Source: Sycon ciliatum (lineage: Eukaryota; Porifera; Calcarea; Leucosolenida; Sycettidae). From it: a DNA stretch of 64,000 nucleotides. Shown one piece after another: positions 41,918 to 51,936 of this stretch (the first letter of the stretch is position 1; each line of letters begins with the position of its first letter). Under the pieces are notes generated by a model. It worked only from the letters and a program-made list of their open reading frames with translations. It searched no databases and was not told the origin of the DNA. The position numbers and the translations under genes were made by a program. Location: assembly GCF_964019385.1 (NCBI RefSeq), contig NC_088645.1, positions 37,648,132 through 37,712,131 of the forward strand. The letters are read 5' to 3'.

Positions 41918-42570
41918 CTGTAAAAGCCATATACATGTATATAACGAAGTGCATCACGCTACCGGTCCTGCTGAATCAAGACGCGGAGCGAGTCGGCTGC
42001 CGTCTGAGGACTCCAAGGGACTTGCAGCTGATGGCTCAGCGAGCACTGGATCGCCGTGAATGGACATATCTGTGCAACGCAGTTACAGATGCGTACAAGG
42101 CAGAGTACTGGTGAAGGAAGTTGGCACTGCAATGGTTTGAGCTGCATTCTTTGTTGTTGGTACTCTGATTATCCGTATTATCCGTATTCACATGGCCTTT
42201 GCCATTCATTCTGTATATTAATGTCATCAATAATGATATTCTTGTTTGTATTAGTTTATGTGACACCATTTTCTATTTTTCTTTGCCTGCCTGCCTGCTG
42301 GCGGCCTTTTTTCGCATGGTTCGGTGCAAGCGAATTTGGGCGAGCCCATTGACGCGGGAGCACAAATAATAATAATAATAATAACTCTAACGATTTAACG
42401 AGGAGAAATCTGTCGTTAAAATAGAAATCGTTATACATAAATCGACACATTATACTCTCCTATTGAGCGTTGAGAATGAGTGAGAATCGTTACCTTTGGT
42501 ACACGTAAACTAGTCAATTTTGGGAAATCGTTATAACATATGCGCCTCGTTAGAATAATGGCTTTTACAG
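41918..42570. mobile_element. TA-flanked inverted-repeat element, 653 bp
   Basis: Ends CTGTAAAAGCCATATACATG and ATAATGGCTTTTACAG with TA at 41916-41917 and 42571-42572, and ATAACGA / TCGTTA inside both ends. The middle includes a LINE-like tail (AATAATAATAATAATAATAA near 42367). Confidence 0.6.
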
Positions 42571-42697
42571 TAGTCAAGAAGCCCGTGGATAGTGTTCATG
42601 AGTTTTACTGTGGTGGCTATGTGCATAATGTGAAAGTCTGTCATATCGTGCACACCGCCACAGCTCGAACTCAGATGATTTTATCCGCACACCTGAG

Positions 42698-42985
42698 CTA
42701 TGAGGCTGCGTCTCTCTCCACTTCAACATCCGCAGCTCGAGCAGCGCCAGCAAGCATTCGATCTTCCTTGAATAGCGGAGACAGGGATGCGTCATGCCTT
42801 TTTCTCAAGCCACAGAGTCTCTTGACACGGCGTTCCATGTCTTCGAAAAAGCAAGGCTGAGAGTCATCGACAAAGTGTCCCGAGCACAACACTGTGAACG
42901 ATGTCGCAGCACTGCGGCCATCTTCTCGCCAGATAGCCAGGATTCCAGAGTGTGGAATGCCTGCATCACCAGGGAACGCATGGAA
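42698..42985 (-). CDS. THAP-like zinc finger exon (partial)
   Basis: The minus-strand frame reads LSFHAFPGDAG, then AIWREDGRSAATSFTVLCSGHF (split: AIWREDGRSAA, TSFTVLCSGHF), closely matching the second half of a THAP domain: F-H-x-F-P, a basic/Arg segment, then C-S-x-H-F with the last two zinc ligands. The first two Cys ligands would be in an upstream exon; an AG lies just before the homologous part. THAP domains bind DNA and occur both in host regulators and in P-element/Kolobok transposases, so the source is open. The frame continues about 50 residues (ERRVKRLCGLRKRHD) to a stop. Confidence 0.5.
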   Translation of the reverse strand, partial: FHAFPGDAGIPHSGILAIWREDGRSAATSFTVLCSGHFVDDSQPCFFEDMERRVKRLCGLRKRHDASLSPLFKEDRMLAGAARAADVEVERDAAS

Positions 42986-43004
42986 AGACAAGTGGGTTCC
43001 TTAG

Positions 43005-43505
43005 ACTAGGGATGACGGTTGCTGCAAACAAGAACCCAAAAGTGGTCCTTGGAAAGCATTTCGGAACTTCTTCCTTCAGAACGAAATAAAATTCAAACGA
43101 AAAAGGCTGGAAAGTACATACATGTACAAACATGTACACGAACATCGCGTCTGGACCGTGAAAACACAGCCTGTCACAGGAAACCTGATCACGTCCTGCA
43201 GTAAACCATGAATGCTGGTTGCAACTTGGCCTAAACTTGGCTAAGGGTCTCTATAATAGTATTAAATACAGACACCTGTTAGTCAATGACATATTAGGAC
43301 AGTCCCCTGGTCGTGGGGACTCACACAAGCCATTCGCCAAGCGAAGGACAACTTTTGAAGAAGAGCTACATGTGCATGTACATTGTATTTGAGTAGGCCT
43401 TTCGGAAATCCGCAATCCTCCTTTAGTTTTTTACTTATGAAATTACATGTACATGTACATTACTATTATTATTTTTTTTACAAGAGGTCGGAGGCGGATA
43501 ATACA
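43005..43505. other. No gene recognised
   Basis: Includes (ACATGT)n near 43440-43462 and an AT microsatellite. No convincing ORF. Confidence 0.4.
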
Positions 43506-43659
43506 TTAATCACGAAGGTACGCGTTGGATCGTAAGTATCCACGCAAACACACATCCAGTCAAAGTAAGGCACTTGTCAAAGTATCCGAACGTTTTCGGT
43601 CCCTTTTCATCAAGGATTATACAGGGAATGGCTCAAGTTGGAAAGACTAGAACTTATGT

Positions 43660-44396
43660 AGTATCCCTGCCCGACCAATACGGAAGCAGTACGGAACTAA
43701 TACGGAGCTTGCCTGATGTATATTATTTTAGTGTATCTCCGTATGTAAGCGTACGTCGTCTGCTGCATAAAAGCGGCTGCGCATTTCTGTTTTGATGAAG
43801 AGAAGATTAGATTAGATTGGATAGCAATGAAAGCTAACTCGAAGAATAAGGATTCAGCCTCTAGGTGAGCACCGGAGAGAAAGTTATTTATTTTGCCGCT
43901 TCTTCTTTCACTAACGATTATATCTCAGGTGTGTACCTGAAAGTAGAATAAAAGTAATTGTTGTTGATTTCACCGCGCCTACCACTCGGCTACCTGGATT
44001 GAGGCTCCAGTCTCTCCGGAGGCGTGGGTTCGAATCCCACCGCTGCCACCAATGTAATGGGTAGCCGAGTGGTAGGCGCGGTGAAATCAACAACAATTAC
44101 TTTTATTCTACTTTCAGGTACACACCTGAGATATAATCGTTAGTGAAAGAAGAAGCGGCAAAATAAATAACTTTCTCTCCGGTGCTCACCTAGAGGCTGA
44201 ATCCTTATTCTTCGAGTTAGCTTTCATTGCTATCCAATCTAATCTAATCTTCTCTTCATCAAAACAGAAATGCGCAGCCGCTTTTATGCAGCAGACGACG
44301 TACGCTTACATACGGAGATACACTAAAATAATATACATCAGGCAAGCTCCGTATTAGTTCCGTACTGCTTCCGTATTGGTCGGGCAGGGATACTAC
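43660..44396. mobile_element. Foldback element B: exact 335-bp inverted repeat around a tRNA-Leu half
   Basis: Arms 43660-43994 and 44060-44394 are, by eye, exact reverse complements over all 335 bp; the 65-bp centre is the 3' part of a tRNA-Leu. Ends are AGTATCCCTGCCCGACCAAT. Flanks ACTTATGT (43652-43659) and ACTTATAT (44397-44404) suggest an 8-bp target duplication. The absence of differences between arms means a very recent origin or gene conversion. No protein is encoded. Confidence 0.85.
43994..44050 (+). pseudogene. tRNA-Leu(GAG) 3' part with encoded CCA
   Basis: CTGGATTGAGGCTCCAG forms an anticodon arm with loop TTGAGGC (anticodon GAG, Leu), followed by a long variable arm TCTCTCCGGAGG, T arm GTGGGTTCGAATCCCAC, acceptor strand CGCTGCC, discriminator A and CCA. 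An encoded CCA is unexpected for a nuclear tRNA gene and points to copying from a mature tRNA. The D-arm half (GTAGCCGAGTGGTAGGCGC) is present only inverted on the left and displaced downstream on the right (44060-44082), so the gene cannot give a normal tRNA. Confidence 0.7.
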
Positions 44397-44608
44397 ACTT
44401 ATATAGCGTAAAGATATGAGATAACAACACTCGTGACACGGTGGAAACTATCAAGTTCAGCACGACACAAAACTCGAAGGAAATAATAATGGTGACAACA
44501 ACATAGTGAACAAATTAAGTTACATTGTTAACACCTCGACGAGGAGTAACACCAAACAACTTGATAGTTTTCCACCTTGTCACGAGTGTTGTTATCTCAT
44601 ATCTTTCC

Positions 44609-44646
44609 CCACAAAGGACGAAACAGTTCTGTCCGCAGATTGAGTA
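44609..44646 (+). repeat. 38-bp word shared with 51617-51654
   Basis: CACAAAGGACGAAACAGTTC and TGTCCGCAGATTGAGTA are identical at both sites; a diverged reverse copy is near 33018-33048. Here it sits inside the right arm of element A. Confidence 0.7.
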
Positions 44647-44832
44647 TCTTTACGCTATATAAGTTTTAGTCTTTCCAACTTGAGCCATTACCTTTAAAAT
44701 CCTTGATGAGAAGGGACCGAAAACGTTTGGATACTTTGACAAGTGCCTTATTTTGACTGGTTGTGTGTTTGCGTGGATACTTACGACCCAACGCGTACCT
44801 TCGTGATTATTATTATTATTATTATTTTAATA

Positions 44833-45142
44833 ACGAAGGTACGTGTTGAATCGTAAGTATCCACGCAAACACACATCCAGGCAAAATATGGTACTTGTCA
44901 AAGTATCCGAACGTTTTCGGTCCCTTCTCATCAAGTATTATACAGGGAATGGCTCAAGTTGGAAACACTAAAACTTATATAGCGTAAATATATGAGATAA
45001 AAAAACACTCGTGACGAGGTAGAAACTATCAAGTTCAGCACGACACAAAACTCGAAGGAAATAATAATGGTGACAACAACATAGTGAGCAAATTAAGTTA
45101 CATTGTTAACACCTCGACGAGGAGTAACACCAAACAACTTGA
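44833..45142 (+). repeat. Partial third copy of element A (left half)
   Basis: ACGAAGGTACGTGTTGAATC through CACCAAACAACTTGATA matches 43512-44568 minus the element B insertion. It ends where the repeat at 45143 starts. Confidence 0.8.
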
Positions 45143-45246
45143 TATATAGTATCCAGTTACAGTGATGGAGAGTTACTCTTAACTCGTATCCATATGTCCT
45201 TTTCCTTTCCATATTTATTTATGGCTCAACATCCGAGTTTCAAATT

Positions 45247-45297
45247 GCACACCTGATGAGCCGTCACGAACCATACGGCGAAACGTACGTCGTGTGA
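45247..45297 (+). ncRNA. Hammerhead ribozyme, near-canonical
   Basis: Stem I strand GCACAC, core CUGAUGA (45253-45259), 5-bp stem II GCCGU/ACGGC with a 10-nt loop, GAAA (45280-45283), a tiny self-complementary stem III CGUACG, cleavage triplet GUC (45289-45291), then GUGUG pairing with CACAC. Predicted cleavage is after 45291. Every conserved position is intact. The palindromic CGUACG stem III favours dimeric folding. Confidence 0.85.
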
Positions 45298-45604
45298 AAC
45301 AACTTGTTTTGTAGTCAACTTGTCCATCACAATGTCATGCATGAGGAGTACTGTAGGAGTTTGGCTTTCGGCTTGTACAATTCGTTTTCGCAAAGCTTCC
45401 CCTTTCTTTACTTATCTTTGATATTTACGACCCACCCAAGTTGGGTGGTGTGCTGCTTTGCTGCTTCGAATTGTAGTTAGACCGCTTGTCAAATATCGTA
45501 CTTGTCTCGTCATCGTCCAGTAACAATCGACATTCTTTGTTTCGTTGGGACTGTAGCTTTTACTCGTTTTCGTTGAGCTTGCCTTCCCCTCTTTGGTATT
45601 TCCA

Positions 45605-45734
45605 TAACCTTGAACCTTCCAAGTTGGAAGGCTGTCGGTTAGCGCTACGGAGATGTGCTGAAGCTAGGTGTCAGGACGTCGAATGTCTCAGTACTCTTGT
45701 CAGTTTTGTGCCTAGTTATTGCACTTTCTGACTG
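45605..45734 (+). mobile_element. MITE of the GTAACATGGAA family, fragment
   Basis: CCTTCCAAGTTGGAAGGC, GGTTAGCGCTACGGAG, GAATGTCTCAGTACTC and TTGTGCCTAG match the interior of the copies at 21082 and 28941. Confidence 0.55.
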
Positions 45735-46263
45735 TATATAGTATCCAGTTACAGTGATGGAGAGCTACTCTTAACTCGTAACCATATATCCTTTTCCTTT
45801 CCACATTTATTTATGGCTCAACATCCGAGTTTCAAATAAAAAGATTAATGTGAAGAGGTTAATTTAGAAGTCTGAGTTGAAGCAAGTGAAAAGGGTACTG
45901 GTAAAGAAGGGGGTAATCAGGAAGTGAGAAAACCTCGAGGGTGGAATCTATACCTATGGAGATGGGACTTAACGTGCCGGCTAAATACACCACGGGTTTC
46001 AGATGTACATGTACATATAGTTATCATAGTATTCACCAAACATGCAGTGACAAAAAAATGACATTCTAATTTTTGACTTGCTTGAACTATTTTAGAATGG
46101 AGCTGGCGGTCAGGTCGTTGAATGTCAGTACAACAGGAGTCATTACTGTTTTTTTTGTTCTTTTTGGAGTCATTATTGTGCTAACTGTTGTACGCCAGCA
46201 GTAACGTAGCAAGCTACTTTTTATCGACATGGTATTGGACAAACCTTGTTTGTTCAAACAGGT

Positions 46264-46378
46264 TGTTGGTTGACAGTATGACAAGGCTGTTTCCGAGCAC
46301 TGTGTCGTCCACCTTGTTACATGCTGTCAACCAACAACACCATTGTATGACCATGTACATGTACATGGTCATACAATG
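46264..46378. repeat. Two adjoining palindromes
   Basis: TTGTTGGTTGACAG is answered by CTGTCAACCAACAA (46264-46337). Directly after it 46341-46378 is an exact 38-bp palindrome, CATTGTATGACCATGTACAT and its complement. Confidence 0.8.
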
Positions 46379-46427
46379 TATAACTACAATGTACATGTAC
46401 GTGTATGTAGACAGTGGTCCTCAGGCT

Positions 46428-46535
46428 GCATGTACATGTAAATGTAAATGTACATGTAAATGTACATGTACATGTAAATGTACATGTACATGTAAATGTA
46501 CATGTACATGTAAATGTACGTGTACATGTATACAT
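46428..46535 (+). repeat. (ACATGTAAATGT)n variant repeat
   Basis: Alternating ACATGT and AAATGT units, a derived form of the common hexamer. From 46540 to 48600 no gene is recognised, apart from a diverged hAT-like MITE near 47645-47850 (GGCAGACCTTGGTACTTTTC; CATTTCACTGCTTTTCCAGC). Confidence 0.65.
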
Positions 46536-48640
46536 ATGCGCAGCGTGCTCGTATAATGCTCTACATGATGTCCATGTACATGTACATTTACATGTATGTA
46601 CAGAGTCAGTGATATTATTCACAAACAGTAATAACGCATCCTTTCTTTGCCGGTACTTGGAGTTTCGTGTCGGAAAACACGCTTGTCGTATACTGGTCCG
46701 CTGCCGGGAATGTGCTCTAGGGTGATAATTATTATGTAGGTCCGACACAGCTTTCCACAGAGTCGAGAGAGGAAAAGAGAGGAGGAAGTCTCAACTCTAC
46801 TTTCTGAGCACGCTGTCCACCAAGCCCCACACTCAATAGAGTAGTATGGACGTGAATCAGTCCACCCAGCATTTGTATAATTATATCACCATGCTCACGA
46901 TGTCAATGCTTCACATAACACGCCCTGTTTGCATCAACTGTGCCTTTACCTCCCACGGCGTGGCCCACCGATCCACCTGCTCTCTGTCCCAGTTCCGATG
47001 TACACTGTAAATATGGGGCTGCAGAAACACATGGCATGCCCAGAAACCTGCATGTACTTGTGATTATCTCGAAATCCTGAAGTGCAACTACTTACAGGTG
47101 TTGATTGGCCAGTGCGTGGGGAGGGGAGTAGGGGAATCCTGTCAAGGGGAAACAGCAAAGTATACTCTGGTTTCCATGGTGTACACAACCTCTTTGCCAG
47201 CGGCCGTATCTCACAGTCAGTGGATGCTCGTCCACTAATTCCAGAGATACTGCAATTTCACAAATGGTCGGTGCACCTTTATTTTCTGTAATTTCCGTGG
47301 ATCTTTTCGGTATCGAAATTTTCAGCTAAATTTCAATAGCCGCACGAACACAAACACACATCATCCGCAACGGAACTGCTCCTCTGCACCCAAATGACAG
47401 TGTATAATGTCTGTTCGCCTAACCTTGTATTTTCCTCTTGTACATGTACATGTACCTACAATTTCTGAAATTCGAGTTTTCATTGGGTACCCTGTAAGAA
47501 GGCCTTAGGCATGTGGGGATTTCCCTATAAAAAAATCTGATAATAGTAATATGATTGCAAGCAGATTGCGTACATGTGCTACTAAAATCTAAAACTCTTC
47601 TCCGACTCCCCTTCCCTCCCCTCTGCATGGTTAGCCCTGGGCAAAATAACGCCGGCAGAAACATTGGCAGACCTTGGTACTTTTCTAGTATGTACATGTA
47701 CATGTACATGCATGTTTAACGCATGTTTGGTGTTCAAATGAAGGAAATACATGTACCTGCTGAGGCTGCCATACAGTTTTTTACGGCTCTCCCCATTTCA
47801 CTGCTTTTCCAGCAGCATCTGCCAAATGTTCGAGTACTATCCGTTCTGTCAAAGGCTATTCCCTCATTCCTCAATACTATCTTTCCATAATACTACGTTG
47901 TGTTTGGTGAAGTGTGGAAACTATAGCTACGTCATAGCGGTCTTGTAGGACTATCATGGTGACCTACCTGATGAACCGTGCCAGCTGCAATCAGTACAGT
48001 TGATATCAGCGCACATTCCCGCAATATGCATTGGGATGTACATGTAGATCAGACTAGAGTGGCCACTACTTCATGCATCAAGTGTGAGGGTTAAACCTCT
48101 AATGATAATGAGGCTTGGATACTACACGATACTGGTAAGTTTGTTATAATGTATTGATGTCCGTGCGTTCAAAGTAGTGGGTGAGAGCATACTAACTATT
48201 TATCGGTTTTATAACATTACTGTTATGCTGTGAGGCATTGTGTGGAAGCTGTGATTTTCTTCCCCTACATCCCTACCATACGCGGTAGCATCAATGGAAT
48301 CGCACCACACACACACACACCCGCCCAAGCATGTTATGTTGAAGAGCCTCTCAGAACTAACCGACTGCTTAGTGCAAGTAGAACTGACTTCTGCCACTGT
48401 TGAATTGATACTTGTTCAATGACTACTTGTGCCCACCTGCGAAATCCTAGGCTGACTCATTAGTACGGGGATATGGTGGGAACATCAGGAAAAACATCAG
48501 CATCATCACTACTTGGGTACTTGGTCGGTTTGTGACATGATTGTACAGTGCTATGCAGTCATCAGACAACATAACGTCATAAGGGTGCAACATACGGATC
48601 TCCCGTTGTGCATATATACAGGTACTGGAAGTCGGTAGCG

Positions 48641-48650
48641 ACATAAAAGA
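48641..48650 (+). promoter_or_regulatory. TATA-like box of g1
   Basis: TAGCGACATAAAAGAGC, 93 bp before the ATG. Confidence 0.45.
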
Positions 48651-48733
48651 GCAGACTTCGACACTTGTGTTTCAACTGCAATCTCGACCGGCTCGCAGAA
48701 CAACCTGTGGACGCAAGTTAACTTTCAGTCTGC

Positions 48734-49114
48734 ATGAAATCTTGTTCGGAAACGATGGAGGCTAAAAGCGTTAGTTTCTCATCCCACCTCACCGTGTTCT
48801 TCTATGATGAACCAATGTGTGATATCGAGACACCATGTATTGAGAGTACTGACTCTCTGCAGGACCCACTTCCGTCCATTGGTGACTTAGATTTAGACGA
48901 TTACTCGGAATACTTCGTTGTAGACGACCCGAATGGCAACGGAAAGTATGAAATTCTAGATACAGCACGATCCAATTCGTCCATTGGTCTAGTGAGGAAT
49001 GACACCGCTGCAAGGGATCCAGAGGACTCTTCGCCTTGCCTCAAGACGGAATTCCAGACGAGCGGAAAGCCCTTACATCGTTGCAATGCGAAGAAGTGGA
49101 AAACGCCAAGCTGA
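48734..49114 (+). CDS. g1: small protein, NAKKWK-tail family
   Basis: 126 residues from the first ATG after the TATA-like box; an in-frame ATG eight codons on (MEAKSVSF) is an alternative. The N-terminal two thirds are acidic (SIGDLDLDDYSEYFVVDD). The C-terminus reads KTEFQTSGKPLHRCNAKKWK (about residues 104-123) then TPS and stop. The same tail, E-F-x6-L-x-R-[CR]-N-A-K-K-W-K, ends g3, and versions of it occur in g2 and g4. No signal peptide, membrane segment or known domain. An acidic body with a short basic tail could be a regulatory protein, but there is no direct evidence. Confidence 0.62.
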   Translation: MKSCSETMEAKSVSFSSHLTVFFYDEPMCDIETPCIESTDSLQDPLPSIGDLDLDDYSEYFVVDDPNGNGKYEILDTARSNSSIGLVRNDTAARDPEDSSPCLKTEFQTSGKPLHRCNAKKWKTPS

Positions 49115-49199
49115 TTTGACTACACTCAAGCGCTCCCTTATCGATGACTGGGGAAACTGGACTATGAGGAATGCTATTTATTTTCACCAGACTTGAAGT

Positions 49200-50830
49200 T
49201 CCACTAGAACCAGAATAGACAATGGCAAGATGAACATATCAATATTTAGATTTCCCCCAGATACTGTACTAGAATTTGAGACTAATTATTGGTCGGTTTC
49301 CGCTGGCTAGACGTCTTCTAGAAATGAGATTTTATCACTTTTCACCACTTATTGACAGCGATTTAACTGCTTGAGCTTGAGGCCTTTTGAGGAGCAACTC
49401 CTGTATTTACATGCATTTCCATTTTGCAGATTTCAAATATTCGTTTCTATCTTGATTATTATATCCTGATGGTGTGACAAGCTCATTTAGTTTGGCCAAT
49501 ACAATCCGTTTGTTATAAAGTAGATGGCAACGACAATGTTCATGTATACTTAGCCTTAGCCAATAGTGTGTGCGGTCAAAGCTCAACTCGCTTTACTTGC
49601 TGATGTCATATCGTTAGCATCTCCTGGAAACCTTTCAATCTTCATTTTTCACATCCGTTTTAGTCACAACCATTGCCATCAAACCGCTTTGGACTACACA
49701 CTACACTGCAAAAAAGCAGAGAAATAAATTCGAGAAGGAACATTGAGTCCTAGCACACTAAACGTAATAATATTCACTGATGTGGCAACACATCTGGCGC
49801 ACATGGCGCACATGCGGATTCTGTCACGCCTAGATCCTGAGATAGGGACATTTCCCATGACCCAAAAAGAATGGCAGTTTGAGATGTAAAGATCGGGGCT
49901 GTTTGCATGTGCGATGCACTTAGAGTGAATAACTCTGTAGTATAGCTCAAGGACTGTCAGAAAGACGGCAGATACCCTACTAGGCTCCACTCGCCATTGC
50001 ATCATCGTTTCGTCAAGTCCTGTGCCCATGTCAAATACCGGGGATCCTACTTGTGAGATCATCCTATTACGGTAAGTTGAATGAACATGTACATAATCTT
50101 GGAGAGCCGGGGATTAAAGGGGACCACAAGCTTACAAGTTTTCCGATCCAGCTAAGCATCAGGTCGTTGAATGTCATGATCTCAGCAATCAGTTTTGTGC
50201 TAATTGTTGCACATTTTTGACTCAACAGTATTCTGCTTATAACCGTTAGTGTTAGACAAAACGGATAACTTGTAAATTTTTGGTACATCATCTCCCTGCC
50301 ATTTTTCCTACATGTACAGCCATACATGACTTTGTACATGTATAGCTGGACCCAAAGAGGTTTATTTTTCACGGGGAGGGCGGACTACTCTAACGTGCCA
50401 GTTTTCAAAGAATTGTTTTGAGTTTGTCCGTACCAGAGTCGGTTCCATTATCACGTCAAAACAAATTTCTGTCCCGATCCTCAGTGGAACTCAGCCTGAG
50501 ACGGTGGTGGTTGAGCAAAAGGCATCCAGCGCCGCACACTTAGTTTTGTGCCCTGTTATCGTACTTTCTGACTGCTTACATCGTGTTACCTTGTTACAGT
50601 GAAAAAAAGTTACAGTAGTGGATAGTTGCTGTTGTTGTTTGGCTTTATTTAGAGTGGAGTTCCAAAACAGGCGTAAATTTCATGACAATGGTCCCACTGA
50701 TAATAAGAGAAAAGAAAAATAATATATAAAAATCAGCGGACAAACAGAACAAAGAAGAAGATAAGTTAGATAAGTAATATGAGCACGGCAGCAGGGGAAA
50801 AAATGTCACAAGCACGGCAACCGGGAAGAA
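49200..50830. other. No gene recognised
   Basis: Mostly unique AT-rich sequence. A fragment near 50150-50225 (CAGGTCGTTGAATGTCA, TTTTGTGCTAATTGTTGCAC) resembles 46110-46200 and the GTAACATGGAA MITEs. Confidence 0.4.
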
Positions 50831-50833
50831 AGG

Positions 50834-50839
<6 letters not shown>

Positions 50840-50902
<63 letters not shown>

Positions 50903-51005
50903 AAGAGACAGAGAGAGACAGAGATAGAGACAGAGAGAGACAGAGACAGAGAGAGACAGAGACAGAGAGACAGAGTGCGAGTGAGAGAGAGACAGAGAGA
51001 GAGAG
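50840..51005 (+). repeat. (GA)n / (GACAGA)n microsatellite
   Basis: A long purine run starting (GATA)n, then (GA)n, then GACAGAGA units. Confidence 0.9.
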
Positions 51006-51154
51006 TTACTGAAGCAGATGAGTTCTTCCTAGTTGAGGGTACTGCCTAACTAGTTCCTTCATAGCTCGTTCCACTCGTGTTTTCTTCTATTTTATATTCC
51101 TGTATTATACAAATAATCTCCGACGAACTCAGATGTTGAGCCAAGGAAAAATTT

Positions 51155-51243
51155 GTAACATGGAAACTGTTGTTGTTGAATTGTTGAAATTGGTTTAGTT
51201 GGTGGACTCGATCACAAAAGTTGTGCCCAGAATTTCCATGTTA
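51155..51243 (+). mobile_element. GTAACATGGAA family MITE, short copy
   Basis: Ends GTAACATGGAAACTG and AATTTCCATGTTA with GGTGGACTCGATCACAAAAG between; most of the usual interior is missing. Confidence 0.6.
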
Positions 51244-51653
51244 AAATATGCGAGGAGTCCAGAGACAACAATTTCATTGAAGTTATCAAGAGCGTTCCTG
51301 TATTAGCTATAACAAGCTGTTAGCTATTTACAAACTACCCGGGATAATACATGAGTACAGTGTGTTTGAGTGAATGCATTACAACCCATACTATTCAAAA
51401 TTAATAGTACTCTACCTGTCCATTTACAAGTATAATATTATGTAATTCATTACGCGAATGTCGTTTTGGACTCATTTCAATTGTGTCATTTACAAAATTT
51501 GGTTTCGTGTACGTCTTACATGTACATGTACAGTTATGTTCATGTATGTGGCGACTACTAATGCTCAACATACATACACTGTACCTGCACATTTCCTCTG
51601 TGCTGCGCTGACGAGTCCACAAAGGACGAAACAGTTCTGTCCGCAGATTGAGT

Positions 51654-51705
51654 ACATGTACATGTACATGTACATGTACATCATACATGTACATGTACAT
51701 GTATT
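51654..51705. repeat. (ACATGT)n block
   Basis: Two runs of TACATGTACATG about 5 bp apart, next to the 38-bp word shared with 44609. Confidence 0.7.
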
Positions 51706-51857
51706 ACGTCACACGCAGATTTAGCTTAGATTTCTACAGGTGTTGAATGGCAGCACGGTGTACGGTGTCATGTTCTTGTGTGTGAGGAGAATATGGCTGG
51801 ACAGCTCCCGCCAATGGAAACTTGTGTTTGCAATAATTTTTTCCCGTCCCTTAATAT

Positions 51858-51865
51858 TATAAAAG
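51858..51865 (+). promoter_or_regulatory. TATA box of g2
   Basis: ATATTATAAAAGCTG, a strong match, 79 bp before the ATG at 51937. Because the box lies inside the longer upstream-open frame, that frame's first ATG at 51792 cannot be the start used. Confidence 0.6.
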
Positions 51866-51936
51866 CTGATACCTTCCCTCTATTCAGTCCAAAGAGATTA
51901 TCAGGAGTACTTCACGTTGAAGAACGTAAGCTGAAA

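Larger units (their letters stand above)
43511..44815. mobile_element. Foldback element A, interrupted by element B
   Basis: Ends CACGAAGGTACGCGTTGGAT (left) and its near complement at 44795-44815 (right). The inverted arms include ATCCACGCAAACACAC, CAAAGTATCCGAACGTTTTC and GGCTCAAGTTGGAAAGACTA. The left arm is split at about 43659 by element B (43660-44396). A third, partial copy of the left half follows at 44833-45142 without the insertion, showing the uninterrupted order. Confidence 0.8.
45143..45835 (+). mobile_element. Candidate retrozyme-like unit with 100-bp direct repeats and a hammerhead
   Basis: A 100-bp sequence (TATATAGTATCCAGTTACAG...ACATCCGAGTTTCAAA) occurs at 45143-45244 and 45735-45835. 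The first copy runs directly into a hammerhead ribozyme (45247-45297); the second stops just before the corresponding point. Short non-coding units with terminal repeats and a hammerhead resemble retrozymes or Penelope terminal repeats. A MITE fragment (45605-45735) lies inside. Confidence 0.5.

Noticed and set aside
47966-48000. CTGATGA as a hammerhead core
   Set aside because: No GAAA or stem II partner follows in the correct place.
48530-48575. Minus-strand GTTGTCTGATGACTGC resembling the 7435 hammerhead
   Set aside because: Stem II and GAAAC are not recoverable; it may be a very old remnant or chance.
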